A model generated the notes under the pieces. That model was not told where the DNA came from, did no database searches, and saw only the letters and a program-made list of their open reading frames with translations. A program made the position numbers and the translations under genes. Below are positions 56,787 to 63,824 of a DNA stretch of 64,000 nt, piece after piece (the first letter of the stretch is position 1; every line of letters starts with the position of its first letter). The DNA is from a virus. Location: positions 28,112 to 92,111 of the IMG/VR virus record IMGVR_UViG_3300031111_000008; one strand, given 5' to 3'.

Positions 56787-57095
56787 CTACGATTTGTTTG
56801 AAGATAAATCAATAGAGGAAATCAGTAGGATTTCGATGGCTTCAAGATCCAAGCTGTTGATTAGAAAGGCTTGCAGATCCTTATTCCAACGAGTCTTTGT
56901 TTGCATAACTTCGAGCATGAACTTCAGTCGGTCCCGCACTAGCTCCAACCGCCTCTCGATGCTGGAGTTTTCGGCGGCGGCGACTTGTCCCTCCTCGTAC
57001 GCGATTTGGATCAGTGGATTTTTGTTCAAAGCTTCTGGAATTTCCTTGGGGTCTTTGGGAATTTTGTATTGGAACGTGCTTTTCTTTTTGCCCAT
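56787..57095 (-). CDS. Small helical protein
   Basis: 102 residues. Basic N-terminus (GKKKSTFQYKI), then helices (SSIERRLELVRDRLKFMLEV). ACAAGGAAG lies upstream. Unknown. Confidence 0.55.
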   Translation of the reverse strand: MGKKKSTFQYKIPKDPKEIPEALNKNPLIQIAYEEGQVAAAENSSIERRLELVRDRLKFMLEVMQTKTRWNKDLQAFLINSLDLEAIEILLISSIDLSSNKS

Positions 57096-57177
57096 TGTTG
57101 GTACTTCCTTGTAGAGAATGATAAGGGACTCAGAAATTGAAGTAGAAGGGTTTTCAGTTTCAGGGGGACTCCCCCAG

Positions 57178-57555
57178 TTAGGCGTCGACGCCGAGCACTC
57201 TGATTGTCTCCGCTATGCCGTTCTGCTGCGCGTAGATTATCCACTCGTTCCACTCGGGCGATCCGTAGTCCAGTGCTTCCCAATACTCCTGGCCCGGCAT
57301 GTCGCTAATACCGTTGGTGATTGCGTCATGAATGTCTTTAATTTTCAGGTCGCTCATAGTCTCGGTTCCTTTCCATTTCAGTTTACGGTTTTCGGTTGGG
57401 CACTTCCCCTCATGGTGTACGAGGTTGTCGTCCCACTCGCAATAGCCGTGCTTGATCAGCTTCAGGCAAATGACGTGCTCGGCTTGCGTGAGGTCTTCCC
57501 AACGAATTCCCGAGAGTTCATTTGCGATACTTTCCAGCAGTTCAAGAGGGGTCAT
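57178..57555 (-). CDS. Protein of unknown function
   Basis: 125 residues, helical N-terminus and an aromatic C-terminal half (YWEALDYGSPEWNEWIIYAQ). A GGGGGACTCCCCC palindrome lies just after its stop, followed by an AATGATAA element. Confidence 0.55.
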   Translation of the reverse strand: MTPLELLESIANELSGIRWEDLTQAEHVICLKLIKHGYCEWDDNLVHHEGKCPTENRKLKWKGTETMSDLKIKDIHDAITNGISDMPGQEYWEALDYGSPEWNEWIIYAQQNGIAETIRVLGVDA

Positions 57556-57650
57556 CTGTTATGCCTTCCATGAAAAACGATCAGGTGGTATAAGTAGGCA
57601 GCAGATAGCACCATGATAGCCAGGCTGTTAAGTATTGAAGCAACATCCAT
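57552..57650 (-). CDS. Tiny membrane protein
   Basis: 32 residues (ILNSLAIMVLSAAYLYHLIV core), stop overlapping the next ATG (ATGA). Leader AAAGGAAACCGAATA is shared with the gene starting at 58962. Confidence 0.5.
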   Translation of the reverse strand: MDVASILNSLAIMVLSAAYLYHLIVFHGRHNR

Positions 57651-57665
57651 TATTCGGTTTCCTTT

Positions 57666-57824
57666 TCACATCGAGCAGTAGAGTATCCACACCACGATTC
57701 CGATAGCGCACATCAGGACGGCCAGGTCCAGGGCGAGCTTCCAGCGGGGGTACGGGGGGCGATTCCGCCAGCGATCTTGGTTCTCTTCCCAGTCGAGTCT
57801 ATCCTCTAATTCGTGCAGGTTCAC
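57666..57824 (-). CDS. Small tail-anchored membrane protein
   Basis: 52 residues from GTG 57822-57824 (AAAGGAGAAGCC upstream). Charged N-terminal half, hydrophobic C-terminal span (LALDLAVLMCAIGIVVWIL). Unknown. Confidence 0.55.
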   Translation of the reverse strand: MNLHELEDRLDWEENQDRWRNRPPYPRWKLALDLAVLMCAIGIVVWILYCSM

Positions 57825-57904
57825 GGCTTCTCCTTTCCGACATGGGCGCATACCGTGACAACGATCACGGCGACCACAATGGCGAGAACAATTTGTAGGT
57901 CTAT
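57821..57904 (-). CDS. Tiny membrane protein, apparent AUA start
   Basis: 27 residues if started at the ATA complement at 57902-57904: DLQIVLAIVVAVIVVTVCA, then GKEKP. GAAGGAG lies nine bases upstream and the TGA overlaps the next GTG, as in a coupled operon. No ATG, GTG or TTG suits better. Confidence 0.4.
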   Translation of the reverse strand: MDLQIVLAIVVAVIVVTVCAHVGKEKP

Positions 57905-57924
57905 GTTTTGTGTCTCCTTCGTGG

Positions 57925-58476
57925 TTACCAAGATGATCTGTAATAGAATTCGCCGGTCTCTTCGTCAAGCAACGGTTCCAGCATCTCGACGGTCTCGGTC
58001 AAATCTTGAAGGTAGTGTTCATCGTAATCCGTGCCGCCAAAGAAAAACCCTCCTTGCGTTGGCATGAGTTTGGCAGCAAGTCCCCCCTGAGCTACGACAG
58101 GCCCAGGGTGTGTATGCTGTTCAACGCGACCATCGGGGTGATAAGTCGCACCGTCCGCCACATCGCCCGTGACACATTCAACGCTGCGGATTACCTGTTT
58201 GCACAAATCTACCAATTCCCGTAATTGGTCTTGGTCTACATAGTATTCGCGGCAGTCGTCATTTCCAGATTGGACGTGATCTACAAACCATTTGTGGATG
58301 GCATTGGCCTTACGCCAGTAGGCCACTTCTTCGATGACGTGAGACACACGTTCTGGCTTGAATTCCGGGTGTGGCTTGCCACCCTTGGTTACGGTGACAG
58401 AGTGTGTCACCGCTTCCGATTGGTGGTCCCACCGTTTCACGTAAGTACGTTTCGAGAGGTACATATCAAGTCCCAT
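57925..58476 (-). CDS. Conserved phage protein of unknown function
   Basis: 183 residues. Starts MGLDMYLSKRTYVKRW, and has VAYWRKANAIHKWFVDHVQ and DDCREYYVDQDQL; this order is widespread in phages and bacteria with no assigned activity. AAGGAGACAC leader is shared with the gene before it. Confidence 0.75.
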   Translation of the reverse strand: MGLDMYLSKRTYVKRWDHQSEAVTHSVTVTKGGKPHPEFKPERVSHVIEEVAYWRKANAIHKWFVDHVQSGNDDCREYYVDQDQLRELVDLCKQVIRSVECVTGDVADGATYHPDGRVEQHTHPGPVVAQGGLAAKLMPTQGGFFFGGTDYDEHYLQDLTETVEMLEPLLDEETGEFYYRSSW

Positions 58477-58559
58477 GCCGTGTCTCCTTCGTGGTTAGTT
58501 AGTGAATCACTTTCCGCCCATTGTGAATCGTATCGAATAGTTCGGTGGTGCGGGCGGTT

Positions 58560-58722
58560 TCAGTCGTCGGAATTCAACTCGCCCGCATGTCTCACGGCCT
58601 CGTCACGGCGGCGTACTCCGTTCGCACGGTTCCGGTTTTGCCGCTCACGATAGCCCGCCCGGCGTCGTTGGTTAGGGGGGGTGGACTTCGTATTTTCTGC
58701 CACAGTCAATTATTTCGCTCAT
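58560..58722 (-). pseudogene. Small ORF broken at a run of seven C
   Basis: ATG at 58722 with AGGAGAAAC upstream reads SEIIDCGRKYEVHPP, then TAA right after seven Cs. Removing one C continues the frame for 37 more codons (NQRRRAGYRERQN to GELNSDD). Either a real frameshift or a homopolymer error. Function unknown. Confidence 0.5.
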
Positions 58723-58755
58723 CGTTTCGTTTCTCCTAAATAAATGATAAGGGAC

Positions 58756-58962
58756 TCACGAATTGAAGGGGGTAAACATATTTTCCAGGGAACTCCATCG
58801 GATGAGGGGTCCGCACTCGACGCGCCAATCGTCCTTCTCGCTCGCCCGAAGTATCCCGACTGAGCCAAGGTAGTGTTTCAGGATCGTTTCACTATCGATG
58901 CCAAGAGGTTTTTCGATGATGGCACAGATACGATTCCCGTTGAAGATCAGGGCAACTTCCAT
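58756..58962 (-). CDS. Small protein of unknown function
   Basis: 68 residues starting VALIFNGNRICAIIEKPLG after the Met-Glu. Beta-rich. Its ATG overlaps the previous gene's stop; leader identical to that of the 57650 gene for about 13 bases. Confidence 0.5.
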   Translation of the reverse strand: MEVALIFNGNRICAIIEKPLGIDSETILKHYLGSVGILRASEKDDWRVECGPLIRWSSLENMFTPFNS

Positions 58963-59279
58963 TATTCGGTTTCCTTCTCTAGTCGAGAGCGGTTGAAGAT
59001 TACATCATCGTGGAATGGGGGCCAAGGCAAGACTCTTGTTGTTCCATCGACTAGCTTGAAGACGATCAGTCGAGAGAACTTCCTACGGTTGTACCTCTTC
59101 CGGATCTCCATCGGGATCTTGGCCCAATTGTAAGTGAATTGGTTGCCCGCCTCACGAACTTCTCGGATCATGTTCCAAGAAAGTCCATGTTCTTCCAACC
59201 ACTCGTAGTAGGCGAGTATGGAAGTGAGACGGTTCATTTCTGAAAGCTTGCTTTGCAAGTTAGCTAGTTTGGAGTTCAT
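58962..59279 (-). CDS. Helical protein of unknown function
   Basis: 105 residues. Coiled-coil start (SKLANLQSKLSEMNRLTSIL), then aromatic and basic segments. Unknown. Confidence 0.55.
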   Translation of the reverse strand: MNSKLANLQSKLSEMNRLTSILAYYEWLEEHGLSWNMIREVREAGNQFTYNWAKIPMEIRKRYNRRKFSRLIVFKLVDGTTRVLPWPPFHDDVIFNRSRLEKETE

Positions 59280-59335
59280 TGCTGCTTTACAATTCTAGTC
59301 TTTGTGTTTACGTCAGCGCAGTAAACGTAGGGCAT
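59276..59335 (-). CDS. Possible 19-residue peptide
   Basis: MPYVYCADVNTKTRIVKQQ, bridging two coupled genes and sharing ATGA with the next. May be only a coupling device. Confidence 0.3.
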   Translation of the reverse strand: MPYVYCADVNTKTRIVKQQ

Positions 59336-59336
59336 A

Positions 59337-59438
59337 TTATCGTCTCCGCCTTCGTCTTGGAAATGGGAAAGAGTGTGCGAAATCGTAAGCGACACACACA
59401 GCCGCTACGATCACGGCGGCGATTTCTACTTGGTCCAT
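59337..59438 (-). CDS. Tiny membrane protein
   Basis: 33 residues: VEIAAVIVAAVCVAYDF span, then a poly-Arg end. Its ATG overlaps the peptidase-like stop (TGATG). Unknown. Confidence 0.45.
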   Translation of the reverse strand: MDQVEIAAVIVAAVCVAYDFAHSFPFPRRRRRR

Positions 59439-60292
59439 CAATCGATCTCCTGATAGGGTCCGGGTTCCTCCGTTTCAGGCAGGCTGGCCCATTCTTTGGT
59501 GTGGTAGCTCAACCCACCATCCTTGATGAATTCTTCGGCACTTCCGTAGCCGTAATACTCGGCCATTCTATCAATTTCCCACCACTCGTCGCGGGTATAC
59601 TCGGAAAGCTTCTTTTCCTCCTGCGCAGTACCCTTATCATCCAGCCACCAATCGTTGTAGGTGTCCACGTACTTGGCGGGCTTTTCCACAATGGGCATTG
59701 GGATGTCTTTGTAATCGTTCCAGAATTCTGCGAAAATCCTAGCTTGCCGTCGGGTGTCGTTGAGATTAGCCCAACAATGCTTGCTGTGCTCCTGGTAGTA
59801 GCCCGTGCCGATGTTGAAACCTACTACACCCAGGTGCTCCAGGTAGCAAATATCGGAGAAGGATCCCCAGCCAGCGTAGATCCCATAACGCTCTAGGGCG
59901 TCGATGTATTCGTGGTGTTCATAATCGTACATCACGAAGTCGGTCCCCTTGCGGTCAAATTCCACCATCCAATTGTAGTCTTTGACTTTGGGGAAATGCT
60001 GGGCGGTAGACTGCCCTACCTCTTCGCAGTCGGTGAGCAATACATCGACGTTGACGCCGATTTTGGGCAGCATGTAGAGAAGCACCCACACGCCCAGCCG
60101 GTCATCCAGCTGAGGGCAGAAGACGTAGGGGCCTTCCTTGGTGGGCTTGGATACCATCACGGCGTCGAGATGGGCAACGGCCAGCACGTCCGCACCGTTG
60201 TCTCGGTAGTACAAAGCGCCGGTTGGGTTCTGTAGTTCGCCCCCCCACTTGTTGGATTTGATAGGTTCTGTAAGACAGTCGTGTAGTTTCAC
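59438..60292 (-). CDS. M20/M42-type zinc peptidase-like protein
   Basis: 284 residues from GTG 60290-60292 (AAAGGA upstream; the open frame continues to 60370 through an AATGATAA element, so is not used). VLAVAHLDAV (H-x-D), CPQLDDRLGVW (D-D-R-x-G), LTDCEEVGQ (E-E) and SDICYLEHLG follow the metal-ligand order of M20/M42/M28 peptidases. It may cut peptides or act as an amidohydrolase on small molecules. Confidence 0.65.
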   Translation of the reverse strand: MKLHDCLTEPIKSNKWGGELQNPTGALYYRDNGADVLAVAHLDAVMVSKPTKEGPYVFCPQLDDRLGVWVLLYMLPKIGVNVDVLLTDCEEVGQSTAQHFPKVKDYNWMVEFDRKGTDFVMYDYEHHEYIDALERYGIYAGWGSFSDICYLEHLGVVGFNIGTGYYQEHSKHCWANLNDTRRQARIFAEFWNDYKDIPMPIVEKPAKYVDTYNDWWLDDKGTAQEEKKLSEYTRDEWWEIDRMAEYYGYGSAEEFIKDGGLSYHTKEWASLPETEEPGPYQEID

Positions 60293-60366
60293 GTTGGTAG
60301 TCCTTTGGTTTTGCAGGTGGTTGGCAATTTCCCCCAATGGGAGGAAATGATAAGGGGTGGTTGAAT

Positions 60367-61422
60367 TCAATCAACCATTGTCAATTTTGCCGATAGCCCC
60401 TGTGTGCTACGGAAAATTTCAACTTCGTTTGTTCGATAGACAAGAACGTTTGAATCATCTTGTGGCTTTGGTGGTTTTGTTGAACTCTTGAAGACAATTA
60501 CAGATTGATCTTTGCACTCTTTTACGGTAGCCGAGCCGCAAGCCGTCACGGTGGCCGAATCGCGAGCCCTCACGGTAGCCGAGCCGTAAGCCTGCACGGT
60601 AGCCGAATCGCGAGCCCTTACGGTAGCCGAGTCGAAAGCCCGCACGGTAGCCGAGTCGAAAGCCTTTACGGTAGCCGAGTCGAAAGCCCGCACGGTAGCC
60701 GAATCAAAAGCCCACACGGTAGCCGAGCCGTAAGCCCTCACGGTAGCCGAGCCGTAAGCCCGCACGGTAGCCGAGTCGAAAGCCCGCACGGTAGCCGAAT
60801 CGCGAGCCCTCACGGTAGCCGAGCCGGAAGCCGTCACGGTAGCCGAGTTGCAAGCCCGCACGGTAGCCGAATCGCGAGCCGTCACGGTGGCCGAGCCGGA
60901 AGCCCTCACGGTAGCCGAGTTGCAAGCCGTCACGGTGGCCGAATCGCAAGCCGTCACGGTGGCCGAGTTGTGAGCCCGCACGATGGCCAAATCGCGAGCC
61001 CATACGGTAGCCGAATCGTAAGCCGTCACGGTAGCCGAGCCGGAAGCGTGTACGGTAGCCGAGTCGGAAGCCGTCACGGTGACCGAGCCTACAGCGTATA
61101 CCTCTCCTTCCTTAACCTCTCTTTTTCCTTCTCTGATGATTTTCTTCTCGGCCCAATCGACCAGCCCCAACCTGGTGCGGCGTTCGATGTCTCGTACGCC
61201 CGCCCAGTCTGGGAGGATGTCTTGATCGAGTTGAAAGTTCCACTCGTCAAGAGGTTTTGAGAAGTCTTTTTCGGGCGGCGTAATCTCCACGCGGACGATA
61301 TTCGGACCCCGAACTCCGTCTGCGTTCAGAGAATGCTCGTCGATGATGTCTTCGTGAGAATCTGTTTTGACCGACCAAAAGATCTTATCTTTTGTCAGAA
61401 CGAAAGAGGCTGGTTGACACAT
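60367..61422 (-). CDS. Octapeptide-repeat protein, copy 2
   Basis: 351 residues from the ATG giving MCQPASF. The N-terminal 105 residues equal copy 1 (53359). About 24 octapeptide units follow, rich in RA and FD forms, whereas copy 1 has long EAY runs. The tail differs (VLVYRTNEVEIFRS). The DNA flanks nearly match those of copy 1, so gene conversion or segmental duplication is likely. Confidence 0.75.
   Translation of the reverse strand: MCQPASFVLTKDKIFWSVKTDSHEDIIDEHSLNADGVRGPNIVRVEITPPEKDFSKPLDEWNFQLDQDILPDWAGVRDIERRTRLGLVDWAEKKIIREGKREVKEGEVYAVGSVTVTASDSATVHASGSATVTAYDSATVWARDLAIVRAHNSATVTACDSATVTACNSATVRASGSATVTARDSATVRACNSATVTASGSATVRARDSATVRAFDSATVRAYGSATVRAYGSATVWAFDSATVRAFDSATVKAFDSATVRAFDSATVRARDSATVQAYGSATVRARDSATVTACGSATVKECKDQSVIVFKSSTKPPKPQDDSNVLVYRTNEVEIFRSTQGLSAKLTMVD
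60523..61085 (-). repeat. 24-bp tandem repeats coding octapeptides (copy 2)
   Basis: Same 24-base period as 53512-54100 with a different order of variants. The first four units (in gene direction) match copy 1; the rest have diverged. Confidence 0.9.
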
Positions 61423-61465
61423 TTTTTGGGTTCTCTCTTTTTTGGAGAAATGATAAGCGATTGAC

Positions 61466-61717
61466 TCACCGGCGGCGGATGAAGCCGTCACGGCAGATCA
61501 CCAGCATATCGACCAGCTTATCACCTTCTGCTCTGGGGAAGTTGGTAACCAGTTCACCAGAAGCCAAAGGGGGTCGGGATAGGTCTAGGTAGTGCTCCCA
61601 AACTCTGGCGGTGTCCCGTTCGCGCGTTGATGCTATCGGGCCGTCGTTGTCGGCCAGGGTCCAGATAGAGCCGTATTCGCCATCGATACGGGAAACGGCT
61701 AGGGTTGCGTATTGCAT
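61466..61717 (-). CDS. Small protein of unknown function
   Basis: 83 residues from the ATG at 61715-61717 (AAGAGG upstream). Beta strands (ATLAVSRIDGEYGSIWTLAD), helix, basic end. An AATGATAA element follows its stop. Confidence 0.5.
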   Translation of the reverse strand: MQYATLAVSRIDGEYGSIWTLADNDGPIASTRERDTARVWEHYLDLSRPPLASGELVTNFPRAEGDKLVDMLVICRDGFIRRR

Positions 61718-61758
61718 CTTGAAGCCTCTTAGGGTTGGTTCTGGCGGACGTGTGGGGC

Positions 61759-62055
61759 TCAGGCGTCGAGGGCGGTGGCGAAGTTCCGTTCCGGTTCGCA
61801 CTTCGGGTACGGCTTGCCCTCGATCACGATTGTTTGGTAGGCCCTCTCCCAAGCTTCTTGGCGGTGGAACCGTCCCCAGCCGACTACTTTAGGACGTGGA
61901 CCCATCTTGTACCTTTGCTCGATGCTGAAGGCGTGGGGGCTTTCGTGGCGGGTGAAGTTTACCATGCAATTCCGATAGTTCCCATCATTGAAAACGTGTT
62001 CCGTGAATTGCCAGCCTTTCGCGAGAATGGCGTTTTGCATTTCGGTAATGGTCAT
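61759..62055 (-). CDS. Small protein of unknown function
   Basis: 98 residues. FTEHVFNDGNYRNCMVNFTR and ERAYQTIVIEGKPYP suggest a compact alpha-beta fold. TGGAGAA precedes the ATG, right after an AATGATAA element. Confidence 0.5.
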   Translation of the reverse strand: MTITEMQNAILAKGWQFTEHVFNDGNYRNCMVNFTRHESPHAFSIEQRYKMGPRPKVVGWGRFHRQEAWERAYQTIVIEGKPYPKCEPERNFATALDA

Positions 62056-62097
62056 TTGTTGGGATTCTCCAGAAATGATAAGGGATACACAAAACGG

Positions 62098-62331
62098 TCA
62101 GCGGGTAGTCTTGACGACGATGTCTTCTTGTCCGTTGTCGGGGCTAATCCGTAGGGTTAGGTTTCCCTCCGTGTCAGCGGTTCCAGAAATTAGAACGACG
62201 CCCCGCCGGGTGCCGTCGTCCCGCATCATGATGGACATGTCGAATCCGCCGTCTTTCCGCCGGGGTCCGCCGGAAAGCATAGTTGAGCGCCCATCGATTT
62301 GACAGTTGATGTAAAAGTTGCGAGTAGCCAT
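62098..62331 (-). CDS. Small protein of unknown function
   Basis: 77 residues, mainly beta (FYINCQIDGRSTML, RRGVVLISGTADTEG). Unknown. Confidence 0.5.
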   Translation of the reverse strand: MATRNFYINCQIDGRSTMLSGGPRRKDGGFDMSIMMRDDGTRRGVVLISGTADTEGNLTLRISPDNGQEDIVVKTTR

Positions 62332-62374
62332 AGTTTTGAGTTCTCTCGTTTTGAAGGGTGTTTAGGTTCACGCC

Positions 62375-62449
62375 CTACCCTCGGGGTGCTGGGCGGACAA
62401 TCGTTACTTCGGTAAAGCACGCAAATTTGTTGAATTGTTCCGTGAACAT
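62375..62449 (-). CDS. Possible 24-residue peptide
   Basis: MFTEQFNKFACFTEVTIV... with a strong GAGGAG site. Within the 62332-62660 stretch that has no long gene. Confidence 0.35.
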   Translation of the reverse strand: MFTEQFNKFACFTEVTIVRPAPRG

Positions 62450-62471
62450 CGGTCTAGCTCCTCAATTCAGG

Positions 62472-62543
62472 TTAGGTGATTGTTGGTCCGGACGGTTCGG
62501 GGTCGTCGTCTTCGTCTTCGTAGAAATCTTCGGGATCGTTCAC
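62472..62543 (-). CDS. Possible 23-residue acidic peptide
   Basis: GTG start giving NDPEDFYEDEDDDPEPSG. First ORF after promoter 2; CGGGGA upstream. Confidence 0.35.
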   Translation of the reverse strand: MNDPEDFYEDEDDDPEPSGPTIT

Positions 62544-62602
62544 GTCGAATCCCCGACTTCTCAACTCGTTTGTTGTTCGCTTTGTCCCTTGCGATACCAA
62601 CT

Positions 62603-62631
62603 ATTTTACCATAGGTTGGGAAGCTTGTCAA
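62603..62631 (-). promoter_or_regulatory. Consensus phage promoter 2 (minus strand)
   Basis: TTGACA (62626-62631), 17 bases, TAAAAT (62603-62608). Bases on both sides match promoter 1 (TTGACAAGC, TAAAATAGTTGGTA). Confidence 0.85.
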
Positions 62632-62660
62632 CAGCATTTGAAAAATTTTACTGCGAATAA

Positions 62661-63164
62661 TTAGATCGACCAGACTTCGCGGAGGTCGTTCCTAGCAACA
62701 CGGAAACCGGGCCGAGGAACGGCAGGGATTTCCACTTCGTACAACGTGGCGCTGCCGTGGGAGCCCTCTAGAAGCACGTAACCCGTTGCATCATCGGGAA
62801 CCTCTTCCAGATCCGAGACTCGTAAAACTTCACCATCATAATAATCATCGTCGTAGAAAAGTTCTTCGGTTACCCAGAAACCGTAGTCGGCACCGTCGCC
62901 GGGATGGGAACCGAAGTAGCAGAAGGGCGGAGCGTGTTCGTTCAGCATGTCGAATAGATCTTCGTTTAGATCGTACATTGCATCGTCGGAATTGTAATAG
63001 CTTTCGGGTTCCGTTTCGATACGCCGCTCGATGTCGTCCAGCTTACCGTCTTCGTGTCCCAGCGACCGCAAAACGCAGACGAATCGGGGGATTAGATCCT
63101 CTACCTGCATCGTGGCGCTAGAAACCGATCCGAGTTCAGCCGTTTTGAATTTGTTGTCTGACAT
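62661..63164 (-). CDS. Acidic conserved phage protein
   Basis: 167 residues. EHAPPFCYFGSHPGDGADYGFW and ELFYDDDYYDGEVLRVSD stand out; strongly acidic throughout. I recall the PPFCYFG-type block from other phage proteins, without function. Confidence 0.65.
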   Translation of the reverse strand: MSDNKFKTAELGSVSSATMQVEDLIPRFVCVLRSLGHEDGKLDDIERRIETEPESYYNSDDAMYDLNEDLFDMLNEHAPPFCYFGSHPGDGADYGFWVTEELFYDDDYYDGEVLRVSDLEEVPDDATGYVLLEGSHGSATLYEVEIPAVPRPGFRVARNDLREVWSI

Positions 63165-63188
63165 ATTAGGTTCTCCGTGAGTGTTGGA

Positions 63189-63458
63189 TTATCTATAATT
63201 TTCATCTTTGATGTTTCCGGCGGCGATCCAGACGATTCGCTCCCAGTTGTCCGAGTCGTTGGCTAGTTGATCGTCATCCCAAGCCCCATATTCTGCTAGC
63301 TCATCCCGCAAAGCTTCCGGGGTGCAATCGTCGGGACGGTCAATTTTCGGCGCCCATGCTTCCACATCGGGCCCGCAATCTCCCTGATGTGAGCAATCGT
63401 CAACGGCTTCTCGGGGCATTGTGATTTCAAATCTTTCAAACATTGAAGACAAATTCAT
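63189..63458 (-). CDS. Small conserved phage protein
   Basis: 89 residues from the ATG at 63456-63458, downstream of promoter 3. ITMPREAVDDCSHQGDCGPDV, then LRDELAEYGAWDDDQLAND and RIVWIAAGNIKDE; the pattern is common in phage small proteins. Confidence 0.65.
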   Translation of the reverse strand: MNLSSMFERFEITMPREAVDDCSHQGDCGPDVEAWAPKIDRPDDCTPEALRDELAEYGAWDDDQLANDSDNWERIVWIAAGNIKDENYR

Positions 63459-63504
63459 GGTTTGTGTCCCTCGGTCAATTGTTTTGTTGTTTGTGATGGG
63501 TACT

Positions 63505-63533
63505 ATTTTATACTTTTTCGGTTTGCTTGTCAA
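63505..63533 (-). promoter_or_regulatory. Consensus phage promoter 3 (minus strand)
   Basis: TTGACA (63528-63533), 17 bases, TAAAAT (63505-63510); again TTGACAAGC and TAAAATAGT. An AATGATAA element lies just upstream. Confidence 0.85.
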
Positions 63534-63550
63534 CACTAGTTTTGCATGTT

Positions 63551-63704
63551 AATGATAAGTGATCGACAAAATGAAGTAGAGGGGTGCGCAAAATCGAGGG
63601 GACTCCCCCGCCCCGCACCGTCCCGGCGTCGGGTTGGGTTTCCTGGAAAAAATGATAAGTGACTAACAAAATGAAGTAGAGGGGTGCGCAGTTTCGAGGG
63701 GACT
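63551..63704. repeat. Two 54-bp direct repeats, 100-bp period
   Basis: 63551-63604 and 63651-63704 share AATGATAAGTGA, ACAAAATGAAGTAGAGGGG, TGCGCA and TCGAGGGGACT with about six differences. GC-rich sequence lies between. The 63537-64000 stretch has no gene. Confidence 0.85.
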
Positions 63705-63794
63705 ATACGTCCCCCTCCTGAGGTGGCAGACCCAATTCAGGGGGGCCTGGTCTAGGGGGAGGGGTGTTTGCTCACCCCCCGTGGGGTGTTTGCC

Positions 63795-63817
63795 CTATGC
63801 CCGTCAATTGGGCATAG
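63795..63817. other. Perfect 8-bp hairpin
   Basis: CTATGCCC GTCAATT GGGCATAG; no T run after it on either strand. Lies eight bases before the 49-bp tandem repeats. Confidence 0.6.
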
Positions 63818-63824
63818 TTGCGCT

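Larger units (their letters stand above)
55867..63658 (-). repeat. Family of eight dispersed AATGATAA elements
   Basis: Plus-strand AATGATAA at 55867, 57117, 58743, 60346, 61449, 62074, 63551 and 63651 (eight-base cores), usually followed by GGGACT or GTGACT and often by an AAAATGAAGTAGAGGGG-like extension. On the minus strand each lies between a stop and the next ribosome site. Only in the minus-strand region. Confidence 0.75.

Noticed and set aside
57163-57177. GGGGG-ACT-CCCCC as a terminator
   Set aside because: No T run on either strand and a three-base loop; possibly an operator, but only GC-rich palindromes of this kind were noted.
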